Shown here: positions 25,622-34,187 of the stretch, one piece after another | Position numbering within the stretch: position 1 is the stretch's first letter | Layout of the letters: every line of letters starts with the position of its first letter | NCBI GenBank assembly: GCA_017882505.1 | Contig: JADGPJ010000007.1 | Span: 1 to 53,149 of the forward strand | DNA from: Solirubrobacterales bacterium | GTDB lineage: Bacteria; Actinomycetota; Thermoleophilia; Solirubrobacterales; 70-9 | Length of the DNA stretch: 53,149 nucleotides | Direction: 5' to 3' | Notes under the pieces: model-generated | What the model saw: the letters and a program-made list of their open reading frames with translations, nothing else | What the model was told of the DNA's origin: nothing | Database searches by the model: none | Program-made: the position numbers and the translations under genes

Positions 25622-26152
25622 CTACTTGACGAGCTGCTGAACAGCCTTGAACTCGGGCGTCCCGGCCTTGCCGAGCAGCTCGAACAGCGCCATCTCGACG
25701 CTCGTCCGCGCGCCGCCAAGCGCGGCAATTCGCCCGATCCCCACCTCGTGGTTGGCCGCCGTACGCGAAGAGACCGCGTCCTCCACGACCTGGACCTCGA
25801 GGCCCTGGGCCAGCAGTGCCGCCGCGGTCTGGTAAACGCAGATGTGGGTCTCGATTCCGCAGATCAGGACCTGGTCGCGGCCGTTGAGGTCGAAGCCCTC
25901 CGCGTCGGTGGCGGCGAAGACGGTCTTCTCGAGGGGGGTGACGTCGGTGAGGAGCGCCGAAATCTCGGCCACCGTCGACCCCAGCCCACGGGGGTACTGC
26001 TCGGTGACGATCGCCGGGATCCCCATCACCCGGACGCCACGCAGCAGCGTCTCGATCGAGCCAACCATCTCGTCGAAGCCGGCGATCACGGGCCGGAATC
26101 CCTCCTGCACGTCGACCACCACGACTGCCGCGCGGTCGCGATCGAGCGCCAT
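25622..26152 (-). CDS. Isochorismatase-like cysteine hydrolase
   Basis: A 176-residue hydrolase of the isochorismatase fold. The catalytic triad is visible: Asp in VVVVDVQEGF, Lys in TPLEKTVFAAT and Cys in GIETHICVYQTA. Such enzymes act as nicotinamidases or other amidases or hydrolases. ATG 26152 lies 7 bases after GGAGG; a GTG one codon upstream is an alternative. It is followed downstream by a 166-base gap to the convergent P-loop gene. Its upstream neighbour reads the same direction, 149 bases away, so co-transcription is uncertain. Confidence 0.87.
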   Translation of the reverse strand: MALDRDRAAVVVVDVQEGFRPVIAGFDEMVGSIETLLRGVRVMGIPAIVTEQYPRGLGSTVAEISALLTDVTPLEKTVFAATDAEGFDLNGRDQVLICGIETHICVYQTAAALLAQGLEVQVVEDAVSSRTAANHEVGIGRIAALGGARTSVEMALFELLGKAGTPEFKAVQQLVK

Positions 26153-26300
26153 CACCTCGCCTCCGGCAAGGGGCGGCGCACCGCGGCGGCGTGATAGGTC
26201 GGCAGCCGGCCGATATGGACCTTGGTCGCCATGCCGGCAACCATAACCTCGATCGCGGGGAGTTGAGCGGGCGGTGCCCGAGCCTATCCGTCGCCAGGCG

Positions 26301-28502
26301 CTATTCGCCGGCCGTGCTGAGGTGGAAGATCTGGTGGCGGTCGAGGTGGGCGCTCCGGCCTGGGGGGATCGCGAAGGTGGTGGCCACGGACTCGACGATG
26401 GCCGGTCCGGTGATCTCGTTGCCGGGCTTGACCTCGCTGAGCTCGAAGATGTCGGTCTCGATGGCCGCGGCGGGGCCGTCCGTTTGCCACCAGACCTGGC
26501 GGCTCGCCTTGGTCGCGGGCGTGCCGGGGATTTCCTCGGCGTCGGGTAGGGCCGGCTTCTCGACCTCGACCTCCCCGAGCACGATTGCGTGGGTGACGAG
26601 GTAGCCCAGCTCGGGCGAGCGGGCGGAGCGGGCGAAGATCTTCCCGTAGGCGTCCTCGAAGACGTCGATCAGGTCGTCTACCTGCGCCGCATCAGCGATC
26701 TCGGCGTGGGGGGAGACGATCTCGATGTCGTTGAGCTGGCCGAAGTACTGCATCCGCACCGCATGGGTGAAGGTGATCGCCTCGCGCTCGATGCCGGACT
26801 TGTCGAACTCCGCCGCGACCTTCTCCTCGAGGCCCTTCCAGGCACCGGAGATCATCGTTCCGATCCCGGCCCTGGCAGGCTCGTCGAAGGCCGGCAGGAT
26901 CGGCAGGTCGACCGTCTGGTCATAGCGATACTCGAAGGGGGCGCAGGCGCAGCCGTAGGCGCTGAACCCGGCCGCCCAGGCGGGAACGAGGATGTCGCGG
27001 TAGGGCACGCCCTCGCTGTAGCCGGCGACCTGGAGCGGTCCGCCGCCGCCGTAACAGAGCAGTGCGTAGTCGGCCGGCGAGTAGCCCTTGCCGAGGATGC
27101 GGCCGACCGCCTCGTTCTTCAGCGTCTGCTCGAACAGCTCGATCACCCCGGCGGCCGCCTGCTCGACATCGAGGCCCAGGGGCTCCGCCACCTGGCGCTT
27201 CACCTCGGCGCGGGCTCGCTCGGGGTCGAGCTCGACGTCGCCGCCGAGGAAGTAGTCCTGGTTGACCCTGCCGAGGACGAGGTGGAGGTCGGTGACGGAG
27301 ACGGTCTCGAGTCCGCCCTCGGGCCAGCAGACGCCGATCCGAGAGCCGGCCGAGTCGGGGCCGATCTCCGGCCGGTTCGAGTTCGGATTGACGCGGACGA
27401 AGGAGCCGGTGCCGGCGCCGATCGAGTCGATCTTGACCAGCGGCATCGCCAGCAGGAAGCGGGCGATGTCCGGCGTCTGGGTGATCTCGAAGCGACCGTC
27501 GGTGATCAGCGCGATGTCGAAGGAGGTGCCGCCGATGTCGGTGCAGAGCACGTTTGGCAGCTCCAGCACCTCGGCGAGCCGGCTGCCGCCGACGACGCCG
27601 CCGATCGGCCCGGAGACCAGCGTTCGCGCCAGCTCCTTGGCCTCGATCGAGATCGTGCCGCCGTGCGACGCCATCACCCGCAGCTCGAAGCCCGCGCCTG
27701 AGCTCTTCGTCTTCTCGCGCACCGCCTGCAGGGTGCCGCGCGAGGGCTCCGCCGCGTAGGCCTCGATCAGCGTCGAGTTGAGCCGCGGCAGGTCGCGCCG
27801 CATCGGGTAGAGCTGAGAGGAGACGAACACCGGCACCTCGTCCCTGACTCCGTTGCCGCCAGAACCGCCCGCCGAGCCCAACCCTCGCTTCGCCTTCTCG
27901 TCCTCGACGATCTCCGCGACGCGCAGCTCGTGCGCCGGGTTGCGGTAGCTGAACAGCAGGGAGATGCAGATCCCCTCGACGCCCGCGTCGAGCAGCTCAG
28001 CGGCCGCCTCGCGCGCGTCCTCGTCCCGCAGCGGCAGCACCTCGGCACCCATCACGTCGATCCGTCCGCGCACGCCCTTCATCCGCTCGCGGGGGACGAT
28101 CTGGTCGTTGTGGAAGTGGGTGGCGAGGTGGAGCCGGTCGGAGTAGGAATAGCCGAGGTAGGTCTGGATCGCGCGCTCGATCCGCAGGTAGTCCTCCTGG
28201 CCGGCGCTGACGATGGCGCCGATCTTCAGGCCCTGGCGCGAGAGCAGCCGGTTCAGCATCGCGGTGCCGCTGAAGATCCCCGAGACGATCTTCGGGAACG
28301 ACTCCGCCGGGGTGGAGTTCCACTGCGCCAGCGCGTCCTCGCAGGAGAGCATGAACCCGACCGACTCGTCCTCCGGCGTCGATTGCGCCTTGCCGACGAC
28401 GAACTCACCCGCCTCATCGACGATGAAGGTGTCGGTCATCGTGCCGCCCGAGTCAATCGCGAGGACCCGGGGCTTGCGGACGTCGCGCTCGTCGGACCCC
28501 AT
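26301..28502 (-). CDS. Acetone carboxylase beta/hydantoinase A-type subunit
   Basis: A 733-residue HyuA/AcxA-family subunit. The N-terminal ASKHA-type motif VLAIDSGGTMTDTFIVDEAG and the later CTDIGGTSFDIALIT bind nucleotide; ACAPFEYRYDQ and the long C-terminal region match the hydantoinase/oxoprolinase family. Length fits acetone carboxylase beta (about 717). It is divergent from a gene encoding alpha fused to gamma, and together these complete the three functional parts of an ATP-dependent ketone carboxylase. The open frame extends to 28601, but ATG 28502 gives the canonical start. Confidence 0.85.
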   Translation of the reverse strand: MGSDERDVRKPRVLAIDSGGTMTDTFIVDEAGEFVVGKAQSTPEDESVGFMLSCEDALAQWNSTPAESFPKIVSGIFSGTAMLNRLLSRQGLKIGAIVSAGQEDYLRIERAIQTYLGYSYSDRLHLATHFHNDQIVPRERMKGVRGRIDVMGAEVLPLRDEDAREAAAELLDAGVEGICISLLFSYRNPAHELRVAEIVEDEKAKRGLGSAGGSGGNGVRDEVPVFVSSQLYPMRRDLPRLNSTLIEAYAAEPSRGTLQAVREKTKSSGAGFELRVMASHGGTISIEAKELARTLVSGPIGGVVGGSRLAEVLELPNVLCTDIGGTSFDIALITDGRFEITQTPDIARFLLAMPLVKIDSIGAGTGSFVRVNPNSNRPEIGPDSAGSRIGVCWPEGGLETVSVTDLHLVLGRVNQDYFLGGDVELDPERARAEVKRQVAEPLGLDVEQAAAGVIELFEQTLKNEAVGRILGKGYSPADYALLCYGGGGPLQVAGYSEGVPYRDILVPAWAAGFSAYGCACAPFEYRYDQTVDLPILPAFDEPARAGIGTMISGAWKGLEEKVAAEFDKSGIEREAITFTHAVRMQYFGQLNDIEIVSPHAEIADAAQVDDLIDVFEDAYGKIFARSARSPELGYLVTHAIVLGEVEVEKPALPDAEEIPGTPATKASRQVWWQTDGPAAAIETDIFELSEVKPGNEITGPAIVESVATTFAIPPGRSAHLDRHQIFHLSTAGE

Positions 28503-28529
28503 CCTCAGCGAGTCTAGCCCTATAGACCA

Positions 28530-28545
28530 CATCGGCCGGCCGATG
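28530..28545. promoter_or_regulatory. Perfect palindrome between the divergent carboxylase genes
   Basis: CATCGGCCGGCCGATG is a perfect 16-bp palindrome in the middle of the 97-base gap between the two divergent starts (28502 and 28600). This is the expected place for an operator controlling both directions. No regulator gene lies next to it. Confidence 0.45.
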
Positions 28546-28599
28546 AAGGATGCTCGGCGCCGCAGTAGTCTGGGGCCGACCACCCGAGAGGAGGCTCGC

Positions 28600-31383
28600 A
28601 TGGCGATAATCGAGGCGACACGGGGCCTGGAGGCTCAGGCCGAGGGGATCGGCGGGGATGGCAGGCGCCTCGACGCGATGCTCGCCGAGTCCGAGCGCCT
28701 CTTCGCGGAGACCGGGCACTACCACGGGGTCACCGACCTCCAGATGATGGAGTCCGACCCGATCGGTTACGAGAAGCTCTTCGCCCGGCTTCGCGGCGGA
28801 CTCGTCTCCGCCCGCGAGACCGCCCTCAACATCTCCGCCTCGCCGATCGTGCGCGAGCTGGGCGAGCTCTGCTTTGCCCTCTACACCCCCGAGGGCGACT
28901 CGATCGCGCTTTCGACCGGGATCATCGTCCACGTCCACACGATGTCGGACGCGATCAAGTTCATGGTTCGCAACGGCTGGGAGGACAACCCGAAGATCCG
29001 GCCGGGCGACATCTTCGCCAACAACGACCCGGTGATCGGGGATGTCCACAACGCCGACGTGCAGACCTTCGTGCCGATCTTCTGGGAGGACAAGCTGATC
29101 GCCTGGGCGGGAGGCGTGACCCACGTGCTCGACATCGGCGCCTCGACTCCCGGCGGGGTCCCGGTTGGGCCGACCAACCGCCTCGACGACGGCATCGACC
29201 TGCCCTGCATGAAGATCGGCGAGAACGACGAGCTTGCGGCCTGGCACATGCTGCGCTGTCAGAAAAAGACGCGAGCGCCGATGTACTACGTGCTGGACGA
29301 GCGCACCCGCCTCGCCGGCTGCCACATGATCCGGGAGGCGGTCGAGCGGGTGATCCTGGAGGAGGGCGTCGACCGCTTCAGGCAGTTCAGTCGCGAGGTG
29401 ATCGAGGAGGGGCGGCGCTCGTTCAAGGCGCGAATCCGCGAGATGACCGTGCCCGGCCGCTACCGCGCCTCCGCCTTCATGGACACGACCTTCGCCGACA
29501 AGCCGCAGCTCCCCGCACGGGCGCGACGCGACTTCGTCATGCACGCTCCCTTCGAGGTGCGGATCGGCGGCGACGGTGATTACGCGCTCGACATGGACGG
29601 CACCTCCGCCTGGGGCTGGCACTCGATGAACTGCACGCCCTCGGGCATGCAGGGGGCGATCTGGGTGATGTTCACGCAGACCCTGATCTGCGACGACAAG
29701 GTCAACGACGGCGCCTACTACGCCATCGAGACCAACTTCCCCGAGGGCACGATCGCCAACCTGGGAGATGCCGAGGGCTCGACCGGGATCGCCTGGGCGT
29801 TCCTGCAGCCCGCCTTCACCGGCTATCCGCGGACGCTCTCGCGGGCGCTGCAGTCGCGTGGCTTCATCGAGGAGGTGATCGCCTCCTACTCGGTCTCGGG
29901 CAACGTGATCCAGGGCGGCGGGGTGGACCAGTACGGCAACTCCTCGGCGATCATGAACTTCGAGATCGCCGCTCAGGGCATGGGCGGCAAGTACGTGCTC
30001 GACGGGACCGACACCTGCGCGGCGATGTTCAATCCCGAGGGCGACGCCGGCGACGTCGAGATGTGGGAGCTGATCTGCCCGATGGTCTACCTCTCGCGAC
30101 GCCTGAAGGCGAACAGCGGCGGCCCGGGCCGCCACCGCGGCGGCTCCAGCTTCGAGTCGCTGCAGATGGTCTGGAATACCCCCTTCTGGGAGCTGCAGAA
30201 CCTCGGCACGACGCGTATGTTCACCTCGCAGGGGGTCTTCGGTGGCTACCCGGGGTCGACCGCCTACATCCACAACATCAAGAACAACAACCTGCGTGAG
30301 CTGGCCGAGGCGGGGGAGGCCTACCCGATCGCCGACGGGCCGTTCGACGAGCCGGAACTGCTGGCGATCGAGGGAGATCGGGACCTGCGGCTGGACAACT
30401 GGACGCTGCTCGAGCCGTTCGCCGCCGGCGACCTCTACCTGTCGGTGATGAAGGGCGCCGCCGGCCTCGGCGACGCCCTCGAGCGTCCCGTCGACGCCGT
30501 CGAGCGCGACGTCGCCGAGGGCCACCTGCTGCCGCGTTTCGCCGAGTCCGTGTATGCCGTCTCCGACCGCGACGCGGCGCGCGCGAGGCGCCTCGCGCGC
30601 GCCCGCCCGGCGCGGGAGTGGTGGGCCGAGCAGAGGGAGCGCGTCCTCGCCGGGGAGATCATCGATCCGGTCAAGGTCTCCTACGCGGAGTCGATGAAGC
30701 TCTCGCCACGCTGGGCGGCGGAGTTCCGCGGCTTCTGGGACCTGCCGGAGGACTTCGAGTTCGAGATCGAGACCCCGACGGTGCCCGCCACGGTGACGAC
30801 CAGCCCGGGGAAGGTCACCCCCGAGCAGTCGGCGGCCGGGTTCCTCGCCTCCTCGCGGGTCTCAGAGGTGGAGCCGTCACGCGCCGCCGGACGGGCGCTG
30901 GAGCGCGACACCCTCGCCGCCCTGCTCGACGAGAAGCTCACGCGAGCGGAGGTCAAGGACATCCAGTCCGGCTACAAGGACCCCGACCGCTTCGAGAAGT
31001 GGGTCGACGTCCTCCAGGAGCGAGTCCCCTACGACGACCCGATCGTGCTGCCGGTGGGGGAGGGGCTGAACGTGGTCCGCCGCGCCGCCGACGGCGAGCT
31101 GGTGATCCGCTCCGACGCCGGCCACGACTTCTGCCGCTTCGACGGGAACTGGAAGATGCACGCGACGATGCTGGTGCGTGACAGCGACGAGCTGCTGGAG
31201 GAGATCTATCCGCGTATGGCCCACTGCGACCCCGACTGGATGGAGCTGCGCGAGTTCTACTGTCCGGTGTCCGGCCGCTTGCTGGAGACCGAGGCGGTCA
31301 CGCCCGGCTATCCGGTGGTCCACGAGTTCCTGCCGGATATCGAGGGCTTCTACCGCGGCTGGCTCGGCCGCGAGATTCCTTGA
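28600..31383 (+). CDS. Acetone carboxylase-type alpha-gamma fusion protein (HyuB + AcxC)
   Basis: A 927-residue protein. Residues about 1-750 match HyuB/acetone carboxylase alpha: GDIFANNDPVIGDVHNAD, PGGVPVGPTNRL, RHRGGSSFE and the long catalytic barrel. The C-terminal part (about 800-927) looks like the small gamma subunit: CRFDGNWKMHATMLVRD, then CDPDWMELREFYCPVSGRLLETEA, a Cys-rich tail that may bind metal. The length nearly equals alpha (about 770) plus gamma (about 165) of the three-subunit enzyme, which uses ATP to carboxylate acetone to acetoacetate. Start ATG 28600 after GAGGAGG. The fusion is unusual; the ketone substrate is not known. Confidence 0.82.
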   Translation: MAIIEATRGLEAQAEGIGGDGRRLDAMLAESERLFAETGHYHGVTDLQMMESDPIGYEKLFARLRGGLVSARETALNISASPIVRELGELCFALYTPEGDSIALSTGIIVHVHTMSDAIKFMVRNGWEDNPKIRPGDIFANNDPVIGDVHNADVQTFVPIFWEDKLIAWAGGVTHVLDIGASTPGGVPVGPTNRLDDGIDLPCMKIGENDELAAWHMLRCQKKTRAPMYYVLDERTRLAGCHMIREAVERVILEEGVDRFRQFSREVIEEGRRSFKARIREMTVPGRYRASAFMDTTFADKPQLPARARRDFVMHAPFEVRIGGDGDYALDMDGTSAWGWHSMNCTPSGMQGAIWVMFTQTLICDDKVNDGAYYAIETNFPEGTIANLGDAEGSTGIAWAFLQPAFTGYPRTLSRALQSRGFIEEVIASYSVSGNVIQGGGVDQYGNSSAIMNFEIAAQGMGGKYVLDGTDTCAAMFNPEGDAGDVEMWELICPMVYLSRRLKANSGGPGRHRGGSSFESLQMVWNTPFWELQNLGTTRMFTSQGVFGGYPGSTAYIHNIKNNNLRELAEAGEAYPIADGPFDEPELLAIEGDRDLRLDNWTLLEPFAAGDLYLSVMKGAAGLGDALERPVDAVERDVAEGHLLPRFAESVYAVSDRDAARARRLARARPAREWWAEQRERVLAGEIIDPVKVSYAESMKLSPRWAAEFRGFWDLPEDFEFEIETPTVPATVTTSPGKVTPEQSAAGFLASSRVSEVEPSRAAGRALERDTLAALLDEKLTRAEVKDIQSGYKDPDRFEKWVDVLQERVPYDDPIVLPVGEGLNVVRRAADGELVIRSDAGHDFCRFDGNWKMHATMLVRDSDELLEEIYPRMAHCDPDWMELREFYCPVSGRLLETEAVTPGYPVVHEFLPDIEGFYRGWLGREIP

Positions 31384-31422
31384 GAGTCCGAGGGTGGCCG
31401 CGGCGAGGTACGCTCGCCGTCG

Positions 31423-32628
31423 GTGCCAGTTGACTTCTCCCTCACCGACGAGCAGCGTGAGATCCAGGCCGTCGCCCGCGATTTCGCCAGGCGCGAGATC
31501 CGGCCGGTGGCAGCTGAGTACGACGCGCGGGAGGAGATGCCCTGGCCGGTGCTCGAGAAGGCGGCTCGAGTCGGCCTCCTCAGCTACGGCCTTCCGGAGG
31601 AGTACGGCGGGGGCGGGGTCGCCGACGGCATGGTCGGCATCACGAACTTCCTGGTCACCGAGGAGCTTGCCTGGGGATGCGCGGCGATCGCGACGGAGAT
31701 CGGCTCGAGCAGCTACGCAGCCGGGCCGATTCTCGCTTTCGGCACCGAGGAGCAGAAGCACCGCTACCTACCGCGCTTCTGCGACCCCGAGGCGGTCAGG
31801 CTCGGCGCCCTGTGTCTGACCGAGCCGCAGGCGGGCTCCGACATCGCAGCGATCGCCACCACGGCGCGGCACGTTGGCGAGGGGTGGGTCCTCGACGGCC
31901 GCAAGCAGTTCATTACGAACGGCGGCATCGCGGATGTGCATGTGGTCTTCGCCCGGGTTGCCGACGAGGGGGGGATAGCCGCCTTCATCGTCGAGGGCGA
32001 CACACCGGGCCTGATCATGGGCCACAAGGAGCAAAAGCTCGGCATGCGCGCCTCGCACACGGCGGAGGTCATACTCGAAGGCTGCCAGGTGCCGCTCCGG
32101 AACCGGCTCGAGACGCGCTTGTCCGCGCACACGCCGGCGGCGGCGAGTGCCCGCCCCGACGAGGAGCTGTCCGGCGCGGCCACCGCGCTGACCCTGCTGC
32201 AGTACTCGCGCATGACGTTCGCCGCAGCGGCGCTCGGCGTCGCGCGCGCGGCTTTCGAGTACGCGCGTGATTACGCTCTCGAGCGGACGACGTTCGGAGT
32301 GCCGATCGCCCGTCACCAGATGGTCGCCGCCAAGCTCGCACAGATGGCGATGGAGATCGAGGCGGCGCGGGCCTTGCTCTGGCGGGCGGGCTGGATCGCG
32401 CTCTCCGGTCGCCCATTGGCTCTGGCCGAGGGCTCGATGGCCAAGTGCATGGCCGCCGACGTCGCGGTGCGTTGTTGCGATGAGGCCGTCCAGATCCTCG
32501 GCGGCCATGGCTACGTCCGGGACCACCCCGTCGAGAAGTGGTACCGCGACGCGAAGCTCTACCAGATCTGGGAGGGGACCAACGAGATCCAGCGGCTCAT
32601 CATCGCTCGCGCGATCACCACCCGCTGA
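31423..32628 (+). CDS. Acyl-CoA dehydrogenase
   Basis: A 401-residue acyl-CoA dehydrogenase. Signature 1 is GALCLTEPQAGSDIAAI; the C-terminal signature is QILGGHGYVRDHPVEKWYRDAKLYQIWEGTNEIQ, which keeps the MCAD-type catalytic Glu (WEGT), unlike the two enzymes at 15581 and 20655. Residues about 230-245 (HTPAAASARPDEE) form a small extra loop. GTG start at 31423 lies 39 bases after the alpha-gamma carboxylase stop, so the pair may be co-transcribed. Confidence 0.92.
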   Translation: MPVDFSLTDEQREIQAVARDFARREIRPVAAEYDAREEMPWPVLEKAARVGLLSYGLPEEYGGGGVADGMVGITNFLVTEELAWGCAAIATEIGSSSYAAGPILAFGTEEQKHRYLPRFCDPEAVRLGALCLTEPQAGSDIAAIATTARHVGEGWVLDGRKQFITNGGIADVHVVFARVADEGGIAAFIVEGDTPGLIMGHKEQKLGMRASHTAEVILEGCQVPLRNRLETRLSAHTPAAASARPDEELSGAATALTLLQYSRMTFAAAALGVARAAFEYARDYALERTTFGVPIARHQMVAAKLAQMAMEIEAARALLWRAGWIALSGRPLALAEGSMAKCMAADVAVRCCDEAVQILGGHGYVRDHPVEKWYRDAKLYQIWEGTNEIQRLIIARAITTR

Positions 32629-32730
32629 GCCCGAGGACGCGAAGCGGCCGGTGGGCTGTCGCTGACTTCCGGCCTACATACATGGCGACGCCCCAACAGG
32701 ACCACAACCCGGGCAGGAGAGGAGTTCGAC

Positions 32731-33216
32731 ATGTACTTTGCGATCCGCCGTAGCAAGGACGGCCAGTATTGGTGGCGCGCGGTCGGGGACAACAACGAGA
32801 TCATGGCGGCCTCGGAGTTGATGACGACCAAGCAGAGCTGCGAGCACGCTGTTCGGGTAATCAAGGCCGAAGCTGCGGCCGCTTCCGTGCATGATCAAAG
32901 CGGCCCAACTGGACGAACCGCAGTCGAGGACACCGGGGCAAGGCACGCCACGGTCGAGAAGGCGACTGAGCTGTCCGAGCGGGTGCTGGAGGAGGTCAAG
33001 AACGGTCAGCAGAGCGCGATCGAGGCCGTGCGCCACTTCATGGAGTCCGTCGACAAGGCACTGTCCCTGCACGGCGAGAGCCCGTCCAGGCGCCAGGAGG
33101 TCATCGACTCCGCGCTCGAGATGTCGGAGAAGATGGTCCAGACGCAGCACGACTTCCTGCGCAGCGTCGTGCAGAGCGCCGGTGAGACGCTGGGGGAGTC
33201 GAGCAAGAAGGAGTAG
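32731..33216 (+). CDS. DUF1508 (YegP-like) protein with phasin-like helical tail
   Basis: A 161-residue protein. Residues 1-45 form one DUF1508 repeat: FAIRRSKDGQYWWRAVGDNNEI then TTKQSCEHAVRVIK, the typical pair of strands plus helix. Residues about 68-155 are predicted helical and amphipathic (ELSERVLEEVKNGQQSAIEA, then EMSEKMVQTQHDFLRSVVQSAG), resembling phasin or apolipoprotein-like coiled helices that coat storage granules. Usual YegP proteins have two DUF1508 repeats and no such tail. A strong Shine-Dalgarno (GGAGAGGAG) precedes ATG 32731. No operon partner is certain. Confidence 0.75.
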   Translation: MYFAIRRSKDGQYWWRAVGDNNEIMAASELMTTKQSCEHAVRVIKAEAAAASVHDQSGPTGRTAVEDTGARHATVEKATELSERVLEEVKNGQQSAIEAVRHFMESVDKALSLHGESPSRRQEVIDSALEMSEKMVQTQHDFLRSVVQSAGETLGESSKKE

Positions 33217-33223
33217 GAGCCTT

Positions 33224-33763
33224 CTACTTCCACTTCACACCACAACCCACCGGCTCCGTCTCGGCCGGGTCCGGCCGGCCACCACCGAGCACGGCCTCCA
33301 GCGCCGCCCGCAGCCAAGCCGCATCCTCGGCGGGATCGTCGTAGTCGGCGTCGGGGGCGCCCCGGTAGCGAAGACGAAGATCGCGGTCGAACACAAAGAC
33401 CTCCGGGGTCCTTCGCGCACCGAAGGCGCGGGCAGCGGCCTGGCTCTCGTCGTGGAGATAGGGATGCGGCCATCCGCCCTCTCGCTCGACTCGGCCGACC
33501 ATCGCATCGAAGGAGTCGGCGGGGTAGCGGCCGGCGTCGTTGGAGTTGATCGCGATCACCCGCACCCCGCGGCTGGAGTAGTCGCGGGCGACATCATGGA
33601 GGCGGTCCTGCCATGCCAGCGCGTAGGGGCAGTGATTGCAGGTCCAGTAGACAACCGTGGCCGTGCTCGCGTCATCGACGCCGAGATCGTGCTGAGCTCC
33701 GTCGGTCCCCGGCAGCGTCAGGGCCGGTGCCTTGTCGCCGATCGCCATTCCGTTCTCGCTCAT
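33224..33763 (-). CDS. Thioredoxin-like redoxin (AhpC/TSA-type)
   Basis: A 179-residue thioredoxin-fold protein. The region KAPALTLPGTDG begins the redoxin fold, and VVYWTCNHCPYA gives a CxxC pair (Cys42, Cys45). The conserved cis-Pro region is RRTPEVFVFDRD. Such proteins reduce peroxides or disulfides. It overlaps the start-proximal neighbour by 4 bases at 33760-33763 and converges on the DUF1508 gene with only 7 bases between stops. Confidence 0.85.
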   Translation of the reverse strand: MSENGMAIGDKAPALTLPGTDGAQHDLGVDDASTATVVYWTCNHCPYALAWQDRLHDVARDYSSRGVRVIAINSNDAGRYPADSFDAMVGRVEREGGWPHPYLHDESQAAARAFGARRTPEVFVFDRDLRLRYRGAPDADYDDPAEDAAWLRAALEAVLGGGRPDPAETEPVGCGVKWK

Positions 33764-34086
33764 CCACTTCTCCTCGCAAGCGCATCCCTGAGGTCGTTCG
33801 GGTCGGGAAGGGGCGAGAAGCGGCCGTCCCGGCGCCGGTAGACCCGGCAGGTTAGGCCGATCGCCTGCTCGGGGTCCGGCGGCTGGATGTCAATCCCGTC
33901 GACCAGGATCGTCGGCGATCCCGGGAACCCAAGGCACTCGGCATCCGCCTCGTCCTCGATCTCGATCACTTCGAGCCGCTCCTCGCCGAGGCCCAGCGTG
34001 GCCATCTGCTCTCGAAGCATCGTCAATGCCCGTTCCCACGAGGGGCACCCGCGCCACCAGAGGAGTTGGATCTCGGCCGCCACCAT
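33760..34086 (-). CDS. Thioredoxin-like protein with single-Cys active site
   Basis: A 108-residue small thioredoxin-fold protein (ATG 34086, with GGGAGA 6 bases upstream). The N-terminal strand IQLLWWRGCPSWERA has one Cys (Cys14) where a CxxC would be, and the cis-Pro loop is GFPGSPTILVDG with Cys51 and Cys80 elsewhere. Monothiol thioredoxin-like proteins of this type occur next to redoxins. It is translationally coupled to the redoxin downstream (4-base overlap). The longer frame to 34464 lacks typical start signals. Precise role unknown. Confidence 0.7.
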   Translation of the reverse strand: MVAAEIQLLWWRGCPSWERALTMLREQMATLGLGEERLEVIEIEDEADAECLGFPGSPTILVDGIDIQPPDPEQAIGLTCRVYRRRDGRFSPLPDPNDLRDALARRSG

Positions 34087-34187
34087 CGCCATTCTCCCGG
34101 GTGGCGAGGGAGAACCTGGCAGAACCATCGCCCAAAGCGGCAATTTGCATTCCCTGGAGTCCCGGCGTGCATCCCGCGCTCGACCGG

